This document shows positions 17,211 to 26,374 of a DNA stretch of 64,000 nucleotides, piece by piece. The translations under genes were made by a program, and so were the position numbers. The notes under the pieces are model-generated. The model did not search any database, was not told the origin of the DNA, and worked only from the letters and a program-made list of their open reading frames with translations. Origin of the DNA: Acidimicrobiia bacterium (lineage in GTDB: Bacteria > Actinomycetota > Acidimicrobiia > Acidimicrobiales > Aldehydirespiratoraceae); the NCBI GenBank assembly GCA_022828135.1, contig JAJEJB010000032.1, positions 1 to 64,000 of the forward strand. Reading direction: 5' to 3'. Position 1 is the first letter of the stretch, and each line of letters starts with the position of its first letter.

Positions 17211-19409
17211 CTAACTCCGAGAGTTGGCAGCAGAGGCGTCGCGCGCTTCGACTGCCTCCAAGACGTGCAATGCAATGTCCGCGACCTGAACTTCGTCGTC
17301 CTCCACGCCGGCCGCCCGCACCCCGTCGTCCATCATGATGTAGCAGAACGGGCAGGCGGTGGCGATGCGCGACGCGCCCGTGTCGAGCAGCTCCCGGGAC
17401 CGCTCGTCGTTCACCTTGGTGCCGATGGTCTCCTCCATCCACATGCGGGCCCCGCCCGCGCCGCAGCACATCCCCTTGGTGCCGTTGCGGGGAGCCTCCA
17501 CCAGGTCGATGCCACCGAGCGAGCCGAGCACGCGCCGGGGCGCCAGGTACACGTCGTTGTGGCGCCCCAGGTAGCAGCTGTCGTGGTAGACGACCCTCTC
17601 GGCGAGCGTGGCCCCTTCGAGGTCCAGGCGGCCCTCGGCTACCAGCGCCTCCAGGAACTGGCTGTGGTGGATCACCTCGTAGTGGCCGCCGAGCTGTGGA
17701 TACTCGTTGGCCAGCGTGTTGAAGCAATGAGGGCACTGGGTGACGATCTTGCGCACCCCCATCGAGTTGAGCGTCTCGATGTTGGCCGACGCCAGCATCT
17801 GGAACAGGTACTCGTTGCCGGAGCGCCGGGCCGAGTCGCCGGTGCAGTTCTCGGCCGGGCCGAGGATGGCGAAGTCCACGCCGGCCCGCTCCATGAGCTG
17901 GGCCATGGCCCGGGCCACCTTCTTGTTCTTGTCGTCGAAGGATCCCGCGCAACCGACCCAGTACAGGTACTCGGCGTCCAGGGGGTCGCCGCCGGACAGG
18001 ACCCGCACCCCGTCGAGGTCCCGGGCCCAGTCGGCCCGCTCGGTCTGGCTCAGCGACCACGGGTTGGACGAGTTCTCCATGCCCCGGAAGGCCTGGCCCA
18101 GCTCGGAGGGGAAATCGCTCTCCATCAGAGTGAGGTAGCGGCGCATGTCGAGGATCTTGTCGAGGATCTCGATATTGACCGGGCAGACCTCGTCGCAGGC
18201 CCGGCACGACGTGCAGGCCCACAGCTCCTCGGTGCTGATGCGCTCGAACATCCAGTTGGCCGGCACCTTGACCTCGGCCTCCCCGCTGCTGAGCGGAGGC
18301 GACGTGGCCGGGCTGCCGGTGAGGGCCATGATCTCGCCCGTCTTGAGCACGATCTCCCGTGGATCGAGGGGCTTGCCGGTGGCATGGGCCGGGCACACCG
18401 AGGTGCAGCGGCCGCACATCGTGCAGGCGTCGGTGTCGAGCAGCTGCTTCCACGAGAAGTCCTCGATCACCGAGGCGCCGAAAGTCTCGAGCTCGGTGTC
18501 GCCCTCCACCAGGTCGGGCATGGGCCGCATGGCCCCCTTGGGACGGTCGCGGTGCCGCAGGTACATGTTCAGCGGCGACGTGAACATGTGGCGCAGCATC
18601 GTCGTCGGCAGGATCACCAGGAACGCCATGAAGGCGACCACGTGGGCCACCCACCAAACCTGGTGCCAGCCGTGCACCGCCGAGCCGTCGACGAGGGTGG
18701 CCAGCGGGTAGCCGATGAAGCTCCAGCGCTCGTGGTCGGGCAGGCCGTCGGCCGCGATCCGGAAGGCCTCCGCGCCGAAGCCGGTCACGCCGATGGCCAG
18801 CATCACCCCGCCGATGACCGCGTGCTCGGGCCGGGTCTTGATGCGGATGCGGTAAGGCCGCCACGCCGGCGGTCCGAAGCGGCGCAGGATGGCCCACAGC
18901 ATGCCGATCACGAACACCGCCCCGGCTGCGTCGCCCACCGCGGAGTAGGCCCGGTACACGTCGCCGTGCAGGAACTTGGCCCCGTCTGGCAGCTGGTGGT
19001 CGACCTCCAGGGTGGTGGTCACCCCCAGCAGCACCAGGAAGCTGAAGTAGATGAGCGAGTGCATCACCCCCGCGCCGGGCTCCCGGAGCAGGGTCTGCAT
19101 GTACACGCCGGCCCGGAAGTCGGCCATCCGGTGGTGGACGTTCTTGGGTGTGGTGCGGCGGTTGTCGGGCCGTCCCCGCTCCCAGTTCTTGACCCGGTTG
19201 GCGAACAGGACCGCCCCGTACACCAGCAGTATCGGGATGACGGTGTAGAAGGCGGCCTTCAGCGGCGCCGGAATGTTGCCGAAGACCTCGCGGGTGATCG
19301 GGCTGTCGCTGTGGAAGCCGGTGATCCCGGCGACGATGCCGGAGGCGGCCGTGAACAGCGCGATGGCGACACCGAGCGCGACGACAATGTGGTGGGGCTT
19401 GATCCGCAT
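17211..19409 (-). CDS. etfD: EtfD-like membrane Fe-S oxidoreductase (NarI-like domain plus ferredoxin and CCG domains)
   Basis: 732 residues from ATG 19409. The N-terminal half has several membrane helices (near 10-30, 52-72, 117-135, 160-178, 195-212 and 250-272). Two [4Fe-4S] clusters follow: C329/C332/C335/C339 and C399/C402/C405/C409. The C-terminal part has two cysteine-rich CCG domains (a GCAGSFDD region and CCGAGGARMWME) as in heterodisulfide reductase B. This order matches mycobacterial EtfD (Rv0338c), which passes electrons from ETF to menaquinone in fatty-acid oxidation. etfAB are not in the window. The role is from the family. Confidence 0.85.
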   Translation of the reverse strand: MRIKPHHIVVALGVAIALFTAASGIVAGITGFHSDSPITREVFGNIPAPLKAAFYTVIPILLVYGAVLFANRVKNWERGRPDNRRTTPKNVHHRMADFRAGVYMQTLLREPGAGVMHSLIYFSFLVLLGVTTTLEVDHQLPDGAKFLHGDVYRAYSAVGDAAGAVFVIGMLWAILRRFGPPAWRPYRIRIKTRPEHAVIGGVMLAIGVTGFGAEAFRIAADGLPDHERWSFIGYPLATLVDGSAVHGWHQVWWVAHVVAFMAFLVILPTTMLRHMFTSPLNMYLRHRDRPKGAMRPMPDLVEGDTELETFGASVIEDFSWKQLLDTDACTMCGRCTSVCPAHATGKPLDPREIVLKTGEIMALTGSPATSPPLSSGEAEVKVPANWMFERISTEELWACTSCRACDEVCPVNIEILDKILDMRRYLTLMESDFPSELGQAFRGMENSSNPWSLSQTERADWARDLDGVRVLSGGDPLDAEYLYWVGCAGSFDDKNKKVARAMAQLMERAGVDFAILGPAENCTGDSARRSGNEYLFQMLASANIETLNSMGVRKIVTQCPHCFNTLANEYPQLGGHYEVIHHSQFLEALVAEGRLDLEGATLAERVVYHDSCYLGRHNDVYLAPRRVLGSLGGIDLVEAPRNGTKGMCCGAGGARMWMEETIGTKVNDERSRELLDTGASRIATACPFCYIMMDDGVRAAGVEDDEVQVADIALHVLEAVEARDASAANSRS

Positions 19410-19591
19410 GCCGGGCGCGACACTACTCGCCGCGCCCGCCTCGGGTAGCGGAGCCGGACCCCTCACTGGAGTCGACGCCGAGTCGCACGATCGAGACCCG
19501 CGACCGGAGATGAGCGACGGCGACCATGTGACCTAGCTTCTCCTGTTGCTTGACCTCTCCATGGCAATGGCACGGTTAGCGTTGGCGTTTC

Positions 19592-20356
19592 GTGGCTGAT
19601 GACTACATCGAGATTCACGTTGACGAGACCGGTGACCGCGGCTTCAGCTCCAAGTCGTCGCCGTACTTTTGCCTGGCTGCCAGCGCCTTCCGGCACTCCA
19701 ACGCCGGGAACGTCGTCCGAGCGATGGAGGCTCTGAACTTCGCGCTTCGTCGTCCGCTAAGACAACCGATCCACGCAGTCGACCACCTGAAGACCCACGA
19801 CAAGCTCATGGAAGCCGTTGAGCACCTCTCGAGGCTGCCGGTGAGGGTGTTCTTCGTCGTATTGCCCAAGGCGAGCACGCCAGCCGACGCAGCCATGAGA
19901 AGCGACGACACCCACGTCTACAACTACCTCGCGCGGATGTTGTTGGAGCGCATGAGTTGGTTCGCCAGAGACATTGGGCTACCCGCGCACCCCGTCTTCG
20001 CTGCTGTCGCGCGGATGCCCCGCCGCAGGCTCGACGACTACATATCGACCCTCCAGCGCAAAGACACAACGATTGAGTGGCCATGGCTCAAACTGCCGGT
20101 GGAGGTCGACCAGGCCAAGAACCGGGTGGGAATGCAATGGGCCGACATCGCCGGACGGGCCATGTTGAAGGCGACCACACCCGGAACGAGCCCGCCGCAC
20201 CGGATCGAGCCCGTCTACCTCAAGACTCTCGCTCCGGTGATATGGCGGCGTCGCCGCATCGAGAAATACGGGATCAAGTCGGTCCAGTCCGACTGGCATC
20301 TGACCCAGCCATGGTGGGACCGGGTCACCGGTGCCGTTCCTGAAGGCGGGACTTGA
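19592..20356 (+). CDS. DUF3800 family protein
   Basis: 254 residues from a GTG. The N terminus IHVDETGDRGF matches the YIDESG-type opening of DUF3800, a predicted RNase H-like fold with an acidic active site; conserved acidic residues follow in the middle (VEVDQAKNRVGMQWADIAG). Function of the family is unknown; members often occur near mobile or defence genes, but no such partner is next to it here. A TTGACC hexamer lies at 19550-19555 and a TAGCGT at 19577-19582, but their spacing (21 bp) is too long for a confident promoter. It stands alone between etfD and the catabolic island. Confidence 0.75.
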   Translation: MADDYIEIHVDETGDRGFSSKSSPYFCLAASAFRHSNAGNVVRAMEALNFALRRPLRQPIHAVDHLKTHDKLMEAVEHLSRLPVRVFFVVLPKASTPADAAMRSDDTHVYNYLARMLLERMSWFARDIGLPAHPVFAAVARMPRRRLDDYISTLQRKDTTIEWPWLKLPVEVDQAKNRVGMQWADIAGRAMLKATTPGTSPPHRIEPVYLKTLAPVIWRRRRIEKYGIKSVQSDWHLTQPWWDRVTGAVPEGGT

Positions 20357-20753
20357 CGCGAAGGGGCGGGGGGCCGGTCCGCCTGAAGTCGGCTCGCAGG
20401 CCGAGTGCTCAGGTTTCCCTACGCAGGCGGTGGACTCCGCGCCCCCCGTCACGGTCAATGTAACCGATGGGGTGTGACAATTCCCGACTTGCGTCACACA
20501 CATGCTGGCACCCGAGGTGCTCGCAAGCGGTCCTGCAGCACCGGTTACAGGTGACCCTTGGCACTTCGCGGAGCCCACCCTCAATTGCTCTTGTCCCCTC
20601 GATCCGCGAGCGAGCAGATCAGATTTCCAATATGAGATTCCGTCCAGAAACGCCTGAGGCGGTAGGGTGGCGCCTCCAAGCGCTTGCAGCACGGGCAGGT
20701 GCACATCTGCCAGAAGCAGGACGCTCACGCCGCGAAAGCGAGGTCCTTAAGCC
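20357..20753. other. 397-bp intergenic region with an inverted repeat
   Basis: No coding sequence with a credible start and known family is seen on either strand. The clearest structure is GTGTGAC (20472-20478) and GTCACAC (20493-20499), perfect 7-bp arms 14 bp apart, a possible operator or hairpin. A second pair, GTAACCG near 20460 and CGGTTAC near 20541, is about 75 bp apart. The region probably contains control sequences for the GntR gene. Confidence 0.45.
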
Positions 20754-21446
20754 GTGGAGACAGACGCAGTGTTCACCTCGGCGCCGCCGGTGCCGCAGCC
20801 GTCGGTTCATGAGAACGTGCTGCACTATCTGCGCAAGCTGATCATCACCGGGGAGCTCCCCCCGGGCGAGAAGATCCCGCTCGACGCGGTGGCCAGAACA
20901 TGCGGGGTGAGCCCGGTTCCGGTGCGCGAGGCGCTGCGCCAGCTCCAGAACGAAGGGGTCGTCATCAATGAGCCGCGTCGCGGCTATTGGGTTGCGCGCC
21001 ACTCGCGTGAGGAGTTCACCGAGTTGCAGCAGATCACGTTGCTGCTGGAGTGCGAGGCGATCCGCAGCGGCGCCTCCCAAATCACCGATGACGATCTTGA
21101 GCGCATGGACGCGTACCGCGTCGAGATGGAGCAGGCGCTCTCCGCGGGCGACTTGTGGACTGCCAGTGTCGCTCACCGTGAGATGCACTTCGTGCCCTAC
21201 CGGGCGTCGGGTCGCAAGATCCTCGTCCGCGAGATCGAGCGGCTGTGGGAGCACACCGACCACTACCGGGTGCTGTACCTCTACAAGGACAAGGATGTCC
21301 AGGAGGTGTCCCTTGACCAGCACCTCGGGCTGATCGACGCGTGCCGTGCTCGTGACGCCGAGATGCTGGTGAGGTTGATGACCGCGCACCGGGAGTTCGC
21401 GACAGCAACGATCACGCCGGGTCTTCTTGAGGAGGACAGCCCCTAG
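20754..21446 (+). CDS. GntR-family regulator (FCD/FadR subfamily)
   Basis: 230 residues. N-terminal winged helix-turn-helix: LRKLIITGELPPGEKIPLDAV, then VSPVPVREALRQLQNEGVV and a PRRGYWVA wing. The all-helical C-terminal domain (about residues 90-220) has EMHFVPYRASG and HLGLIDACRARD segments whose spaced His and acidic residues fit an FCD effector domain, often metal-binding. Start chosen at GTG 20754; an in-frame GTG at 20769 is possible. It is the only regulator beside the island, so it is the best candidate to bind the palindrome at 22543-22552 (inference). Confidence 0.88.
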   Translation: METDAVFTSAPPVPQPSVHENVLHYLRKLIITGELPPGEKIPLDAVARTCGVSPVPVREALRQLQNEGVVINEPRRGYWVARHSREEFTELQQITLLLECEAIRSGASQITDDDLERMDAYRVEMEQALSAGDLWTASVAHREMHFVPYRASGRKILVREIERLWEHTDHYRVLYLYKDKDVQEVSLDQHLGLIDACRARDAEMLVRLMTAHREFATATITPGLLEEDSP

Positions 21447-21492
21447 CCGGAGGTTGCGAGGGCCACAGCCGATGCCCGACGCTGTCTATGGG

Positions 21493-22479
21493 TCAGTCGT
21501 TGACCTGGGGGATGACGAGGCGGCTCAGCAATTCGAGTTGCGCGGGGTCGTCGCTGGTAGGGCCGAGCACGATGTACTCGCAGCCCCCGTCGGCGAGGTC
21601 GCGAAGACGGGCGACTATCTCGTCTATCGACCCGAAGAAGTAACTCTTCTCTAGATGCTCATGACTGCGGTGGGTGCCCATGGCCTGCTCGAAGTAGAAG
21701 TGCTGCTCGGCGCGGGCTGTTGCCGGGTCGTTGGTGTCGACTACGTGGATGAAGTTGCAATGCGCGAACCGGGGACAGGTTGTGCCGTGCGCAGCTGCCG
21801 CGTCCTGTATCAGCTGCCAGTCGCGATGCACCCATTGCTGTTGGCCAGAGCATCGAGAAAGCCACCAGTCGGCCCCGAGAATGCGGTCTCGCACGGTCCT
21901 GGCCAGCACGGGGACGTCGTTGTCGAACTGCCCGTCGGGAATGCGCGACCCGCCGGCGACCCACACAGGGGGCATCTTCGGTGGTCGGGGCTCGATGGTG
22001 ACATCAGCGAACGAGTAGTACCGGCCCTCGAATGACGCGTTGGGAGTAGTCAACAGCAACCGGACCGCCTCGACGATCTCATCGGTGCGCTTGCCGCGTT
22101 CGCTGATGTGGGTGCCAGTTGCTTCGAACTCGGGGCCATACCAGCCCGGGCCGATTCCGAACTGGTAGCGGCCGCCGCTGAGGAAGTCCATAGTGGCGAC
22201 CTCCTTGGCGAGAAGCACCGGATCGCGCAGCGGCAGCACCAGGATCCCGGTGCCGACCATCTCGACATCGGGTGCGACCGCGGCGGCGTGGGTTAGCACG
22301 GTCATCGGTTCGAGCCACGTCATGCCGTACAGGCCGGGTGCGTGCAGCAGATGGTCAATCACCCAAAGGTCGATGTCGTGCTCGTTGGCTGTCTTAGAGA
22401 ACGCGTCAGTGCCTCGGCGGGCTCTGTCGTAGTCGAGCTGCGGGTAGGCGAACGCTGGGATCCAGGCTCCGAAGCGCAT
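21493..22479 (-). CDS. LLM-class (luciferase-like) flavin-dependent oxidoreductase
   Basis: 328 residues. Begins [13 protein letters not shown] after an AAGGA ribosome site. TIM-barrel features: [22 protein letters not shown], then [16 protein letters not shown], the nearly invariant LLM signature, and [17 protein letters not shown]. The family uses FMN or F420 for monooxygenase or dehydrogenase reactions; which applies cannot be read safely here. It is divergent from the molybdenum hydroxylase genes and shares their control region, so it probably acts in the same catabolic route. Confidence 0.87.
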   Translation of the reverse strand: MRFGAWIPAFAYPQLDYDRARRGTDAFSKTANEHDIDLWVIDHLLHAPGLYGMTWLEPMTVLTHAAAVAPDVEMVGTGILVLPLRDPVLLAKEVATMDFLSGGRYQFGIGPGWYGPEFEATGTHISERGKRTDEIVEAVRLLLTTPNASFEGRYYSFADVTIEPRPPKMPPVWVAGGSRIPDGQFDNDVPVLARTVRDRILGADWWLSRCSGQQQWVHRDWQLIQDAAAAHGTTCPRFAHCNFIHVVDTNDPATARAEQHFYFEQAMGTHRSHEHLEKSYFFGSIDEIVARLRDLADGGCEYIVLGPTSDDPAQLELLSRLVIPQVND

Positions 22480-22533
22480 GGGCGGTCCTTGTCTGTGGCG
22501 GGCTGTTGAGGCCGACGGTCTACACTCTGCGAT

Positions 22534-22562
22534 TTGATATTGCAAATATTTGATCTTAGGAT
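22534..22562 (+). promoter_or_regulatory. Promoter of the catabolic operon with an embedded palindromic operator
   Basis: TTGATA (22534-22539) and TAGGAT (22557-22562) are 17 bp apart. The perfect palindrome CAAATATTTG (22543-22552) lies between them, inside a strikingly AT-rich patch. A repressor there would exclude RNA polymerase; the adjacent GntR is the likely candidate. Predicted transcription starts at 22569-22570, where a short ORF begins. Confidence 0.6.
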
Positions 22563-22569
22563 TGAACGA

Positions 22570-22659
22570 ATGGTTCACGACAGACCGGTGGGCCGCGGGG
22601 GGTCGTGTTCGGGCATGGCTCCGCAGCGGCAGGCGGTAGAAGGGCAACGCGGCGCGTGA
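22570..22659 (+). CDS. Putative leaderless 29-residue leader ORF
   Basis: The ATG lies 7 nt after the -10, at the predicted transcript start. 29 codons run to a TGA that overlaps the GTG of the next gene (GTGA). The peptide is Arg/Gly-rich and not recognised. Position and overlap suggest that it delivers ribosomes to the first hydroxylase gene by translational coupling, which has no Shine-Dalgarno sequence of its own. It may have no peptide function. Confidence 0.4.
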   Translation: MVHDRPVGRGGSCSGMAPQRQAVEGQRGA

Positions 22660-23528
22660 AGCCCCCGAGATTCGCCTATTGCGCCCCACAGACCCTGCCG
22701 GAACTGCTCGAGATCCTCAGCGAGGCCGGCGATGAAGCGGTCGTGTTGGCTGGCGGGCAGAGCTTGCTGCCGATGCTCAACCTTCGGCTAGCCGCTCCCA
22801 GCCACGTCATCGATCTCGACCGAGTTCCCGGGCTCGATCGCATCGACGGTGCCAACGGCTGCGTCGAGGTGGGCGCGATGGTCACTCACCGCCGCATGGA
22901 GACCGATCCGGTCGTGGCAGCGTCCGCGCCGCTCGCTAGATGCGCCGCTGGGTTTGTCGGCTATCGCGCCATCCGCAACCGCGGCACTGTCGGCGGCAGC
23001 GTCGCGCACGCTGACCCGGCAGCGGAGTGGCCAATCGTTCTGCTGGCGCTCGACGGCGCTGTCGACCTCGCCTCCGTGCGTGGCTGGCGCAGTGTCGCCG
23101 CAGAGGACTTCTTCGAGTCGGTGTACACCACCGCCAAACGACCCGACGAGGTCGTCACGTCTTTGAGCTTCGGGTCGCGCTTCGCCCACAGTTGGGGGTT
23201 CTCGGAGTTCCAGCGCCGCGTCGGGGACTTCGCCACGGTCGCGGTGGCCGTCGCCTGCGTCATGGAGTCCGGCGAGGTTGCCGAGGCGCGCGTCGCCATC
23301 GCCGGCGTCGCGGACCGGCCGGTGCGGTGCCCCGAAGCTGAAGCCGCGTTGGTTGCCGGGTCGCGCTCAGCAGCGAGCGACGCCGCTGCAGCGGCCCGCG
23401 ACTCGATCGAACCGATCAGCGACATCCACGGATCGTCGTCGTTCCGCAAGAGGCTGATCTACGCCGAGACCCAACGCGCAGCCCTTCAAGCCCTAAGGGC
23501 CAACGGCGCGGGTGCCGACGATGGCTGA
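22656..23528 (+). CDS. Molybdenum hydroxylase FAD subunit (CoxM/XdhB-like)
   Basis: 290 residues from GTG 22656 (VKPPRFAYCAP, the usual beginning of this family). The FAD-binding segment AGGQSLLPMLNLRLAAPSHVIDL and a second loop around GTVGGSVAHADPAAEWP are typical of xanthine dehydrogenase family subunit M; a CO_deh_flav_C-like domain follows. It moves electrons from the 2Fe-2S subunit to an acceptor. Overlaps the next gene by 8 bp. A start at 22605 is possible but adds residues the family lacks. Confidence 0.9.
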   Translation: MKPPRFAYCAPQTLPELLEILSEAGDEAVVLAGGQSLLPMLNLRLAAPSHVIDLDRVPGLDRIDGANGCVEVGAMVTHRRMETDPVVAASAPLARCAAGFVGYRAIRNRGTVGGSVAHADPAAEWPIVLLALDGAVDLASVRGWRSVAAEDFFESVYTTAKRPDEVVTSLSFGSRFAHSWGFSEFQRRVGDFATVAVAVACVMESGEVAEARVAIAGVADRPVRCPEAEAALVAGSRSAASDAAAAARDSIEPISDIHGSSSFRKRLIYAETQRAALQALRANGAGADDG

Positions 23529-24003
23529 ACTCTCTGTGAGCGTGAACGGTGAACTCACCGCCGCACAAGTGGACCCGCGCACTCTGCTGTCGGATTACTT
23601 GCGCGACCATCTGGGGCTCACCGGCACCCATGTCGGCTGCGAGCACGGGTACTGCGGAGCCTGCACCGTGCTGGTGGATGGCGCTTCGGTGCGGTCCTGT
23701 CTCACGCTCGCCGTACAGGCTGACGGCCGCAGTGTCGACACCGTCGAGTCGCTCGCCTCCAACGGCGAACTGCATCCCATTCAGCAGGCCTTCAAAGAGT
23801 GCCACGGACTGCAGTGCGGATTCTGCACACCGGGGCTGCTCATGAGTGTCCTGGAGCTCGCTGCCACGAACCCCGGCTGCGGCCGGGACGAAATCCGTGA
23901 ACACCTCTCGGGAAACGTGTGCCGCTGTACCGGCTACCACCACATCGTCGACGCCGTCGAAGCGGCCCTCAACAGCGTCAGGGAGCAGGGCGATGGCAGC
24001 TGA
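23521..24003 (+). CDS. Molybdenum hydroxylase [2Fe-2S] subunit (CoxS-like)
   Basis: 160 residues. Plant-type 2Fe-2S ligands C40, C45, C48 and C60 (CEHGYCGAC ... C) and the second cluster C99/C102 with C134/C136 (CGFC ... CRC) are all present. Small electron-transfer subunit between the molybdenum and FAD subunits of a xanthine dehydrogenase/aldehyde oxidase-type enzyme. Overlaps its neighbours on both sides, which indicates coupled translation of the complex. Confidence 0.95.
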   Translation: MAELSVSVNGELTAAQVDPRTLLSDYLRDHLGLTGTHVGCEHGYCGACTVLVDGASVRSCLTLAVQADGRSVDTVESLASNGELHPIQQAFKECHGLQCGFCTPGLLMSVLELAATNPGCGRDEIREHLSGNVCRCTGYHHIVDAVEAALNSVREQGDGS

Positions 24004-26374
24004 CCAGGCGCCCCGCTACTTCGGCGCGAGGGTGGCCCGCCGCCAAGACGACAGGCTGCTGCGCGGCGATGGCCGCTATGTCGCCGACATCAGCCCTGCC
24101 GGGGTGCTCGCCGCGAAGTTCGTGCGCTCCGACGAGGCCCATGCCGTGGTTGCTGGCATCGACATCGAAGCGGCCAGTGTCGCTGAGGGCGTGAAGGAGG
24201 TGTTTGTCGGTGAGGACTTCGCCGACAACGAGATCCGTTGCGTGTCGAGCTACGCCGGGTTCCAGGAGTCGGCTCAGCCGATCCTCGCTCTGGACCGCGT
24301 ACGGCATGTGGGCGAGGCGCTCGCGATGGTCGTCGCCGACAACGAATACGTCGCGGAGGACGCCGCTGAGCTGGTGGTGGCCGACCTCGAACCGCTGCCT
24401 GCAGCGGTGGACATCGACACGGCCCTCGATGTCGGCTGCGCGCCGCTGCATCCCGGTTGGCGAGACAACGCGTTCGTGCGCAGGCGGGCCACGACCTATG
24501 GGTTCAACGAGGCCAGCTCCTCTGCGCCGCACCGGGTGTCGATCGAGTTGCACAACGGGCGCCACAGCGGCGTCCCCATAGAAACGCGGGCGTGCGTCGC
24601 CGAACACGACCCCGGCACGGGCAGGTTCCGGCTTCACACCACAACCCAGATCCCTCATCTGATCCGTGCGGGACTGTCCTGGGCGCTCGGCGTCCCCGAG
24701 AGTCTCATCCAGGTGATCGCCCCCGACGTCGGGGGCGGCTTCGGAATAAAGGCCCAGCTGTATCCGGAGGAGGTGGCTTGCTGTTTGGCGGCACGTCGGC
24801 TCAGCCGGCCCGTCAAATGGGTCGAGGACCGCCGTGAGCATTTCGTGGCGGCGCACCACTCCCGTGAGCACCGCCACAGCGTGACGGGCTACTTCGACGA
24901 CGACGGCACGATCCTGGCGCTAGAAGCTGACATCGCTGTCGACATGGGCGCCTATTCGGTGTTCCCGTGGACCGCGACCATGGACGGCGGGATGGCCATG
25001 GGCATCCTGCCCGGCCCCTACAGGATTCACGAATATTCCGTCTCGTCGACGTCGGTGTGCACCAACAAGACCCCCTACGGCGCCTACAGGGGAGTCGCCC
25101 GCCCCGCGGCGTGCTTCTCGATCGAGCGGCTCATGGACCAGATCGCTCGCCATCTCGGTGTTGACCGCGTCGAGATCCGCAACCGAAACCTGCTTGCAGA
25201 CGGCGACTATCCGTGGCGGTCCCCCTCGGGGCTCATCTATGACAGCGGATCGCTCGTCGAGTCACTCGACGCGGTGCTGGCCCTCGGCGACCTCGAAGGC
25301 CTCCTGAAGCGCCAAGCCGACGCCCGAACAGCGGGCCGGCTTGTGGGAGTGGGGTTGGCTGTGTTCACAGAACAGACCGCTCACACCACCCAGGAGTTCA
25401 AGCAGCGGGGCGTTCCGATCGTGTTCGGCTACGAGACCGCCAAAGTGCGCCTCGATGCATCCGGCACAGCGGTGGTGTCGGCGTCGATCCACGACCACGG
25501 CCAGGGATTGGAGACGACCCTCGCGCAGGTCGCCGCGGACCGTCTCGGGCTGGATCTCGAACAGATCCGCGTCGAATACGGCGACACCGAACAGGTCGCC
25601 TACGGCGCCGGCACATTCGCCAGCCGCTCCGCCGTGCTTGCGGGCGGCGCCGTGACCAAAGCAGCCGACGCGGTCGCGGACACACTGCGGCAGGTCGCGG
25701 CGCACATGCTCGAAGCCGCCCCCGAAGACATGGTCGTCGAGACCGGGCGGGTGTCCGTGGCCGGCAGCCCCAGCCAGTTCCTCGAAACCACAGAACTGTG
25801 TCGGCTCATCTATCAGCGTCCCGAACGGCTCCCGGAAGGCGTAGAGCCCCACCTCGAGGCATCGAGGACCTACGACGCGCACCCGGGAACCGGTGCGTAC
25901 ACAAACGCCGCGCACTTGGCATCGGTAGAGATCGATCCGCTGACCGGCAAGACCCGAGTCCTGAGCTACGCGGTCGTCGAGGACTGCGGCCCGATGATCA
26001 ACCCGACGATCGTCGAGGGCCAGATCTTCGGCGGTGTCGCCCAAGGCGTCGGATCGGCCCTGTTCGAAGAGTTCCTCTACGACGAGGCGGGCCAGCCGCT
26101 GTCGACCACCTTCGCCGATTACTTGGTGCCGGTGATGAGCGACATCCCGGACTTTCAGGTCGCTCACCTCCAAACACCCTCCCCTCACACCATCGGCGGA
26201 CTCAAGGGCATGGGTGAGGGAGGAGCGATCGCCCCTGGAGCGGTGATCGCTTCCGCGGTCGAAGACGCTCTCTCGCATCTAGTAGGGACCGTCACCGTCG
26301 ACCGGTTGCCGCTTACCCCCGAGCGGGTCCTGGGCTACATCGACGCCGCCAACGGCAACGGAACGGGGCCATGA
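23993..26374 (+). CDS. Molybdenum hydroxylase large (molybdopterin) subunit
   Basis: 793 residues from ATG 23993. Catalytic subunit of the xanthine dehydrogenase family. Visible: FGARVARRQDDRLLRGDGRYVAD opening region, VGGGFGIKAQLYPEE, PYGAYRGVARPAA and KGMGEGGAIAPGA, where the Glu is the catalytic base. The active-site loop AYRGVARP differs from the AYxCSFR loop of form I CO dehydrogenase, so CO oxidation is unlikely. Hydroxylation of an N-heterocycle or oxidation of an aldehyde is the likely chemistry; the substrate is unknown. No dedicated cofactor-insertion gene (xdhC/coxF) is nearby. Overlaps the nitrilase fusion by 4 bp. Confidence 0.9.
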   Translation: MAADQAPRYFGARVARRQDDRLLRGDGRYVADISPAGVLAAKFVRSDEAHAVVAGIDIEAASVAEGVKEVFVGEDFADNEIRCVSSYAGFQESAQPILALDRVRHVGEALAMVVADNEYVAEDAAELVVADLEPLPAAVDIDTALDVGCAPLHPGWRDNAFVRRRATTYGFNEASSSAPHRVSIELHNGRHSGVPIETRACVAEHDPGTGRFRLHTTTQIPHLIRAGLSWALGVPESLIQVIAPDVGGGFGIKAQLYPEEVACCLAARRLSRPVKWVEDRREHFVAAHHSREHRHSVTGYFDDDGTILALEADIAVDMGAYSVFPWTATMDGGMAMGILPGPYRIHEYSVSSTSVCTNKTPYGAYRGVARPAACFSIERLMDQIARHLGVDRVEIRNRNLLADGDYPWRSPSGLIYDSGSLVESLDAVLALGDLEGLLKRQADARTAGRLVGVGLAVFTEQTAHTTQEFKQRGVPIVFGYETAKVRLDASGTAVVSASIHDHGQGLETTLAQVAADRLGLDLEQIRVEYGDTEQVAYGAGTFASRSAVLAGGAVTKAADAVADTLRQVAAHMLEAAPEDMVVETGRVSVAGSPSQFLETTELCRLIYQRPERLPEGVEPHLEASRTYDAHPGTGAYTNAAHLASVEIDPLTGKTRVLSYAVVEDCGPMINPTIVEGQIFGGVAQGVGSALFEEFLYDEAGQPLSTTFADYLVPVMSDIPDFQVAHLQTPSPHTIGGLKGMGEGGAIAPGAVIASAVEDALSHLVGTVTVDRLPLTPERVLGYIDAANGNGTGP

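Noticed and set aside
16498-18897. An open reading frame of about 800 codons ending with the trpG sequence
   Set aside because: Its upstream two thirds are antisense-like Arg/Pro/Gly-rich shadow of etfD in another frame. Only the last 192 codons form a recognisable protein, and a start signal fits at 17076.
19592-20356. DUF3800 gene as part of a defence island
   Set aside because: No nuclease, methyltransferase, helicase, toxin-antitoxin or mobile gene lies beside it; neighbours are metabolic.
19979-20728. Reverse-strand ORF covering the DUF3800 3' end and the following gap
   Set aside because: Composition is shadow-like, there is no recognisable domain or start signal, and it overlaps a better-supported gene.
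23993-26374. Form I carbon monoxide dehydrogenase (CoxMSL order)
   Set aside because: Gene order is similar, but the large subunit has AYRGVARP rather than the AYxCSFR active-site loop, so CO oxidation is not supported.
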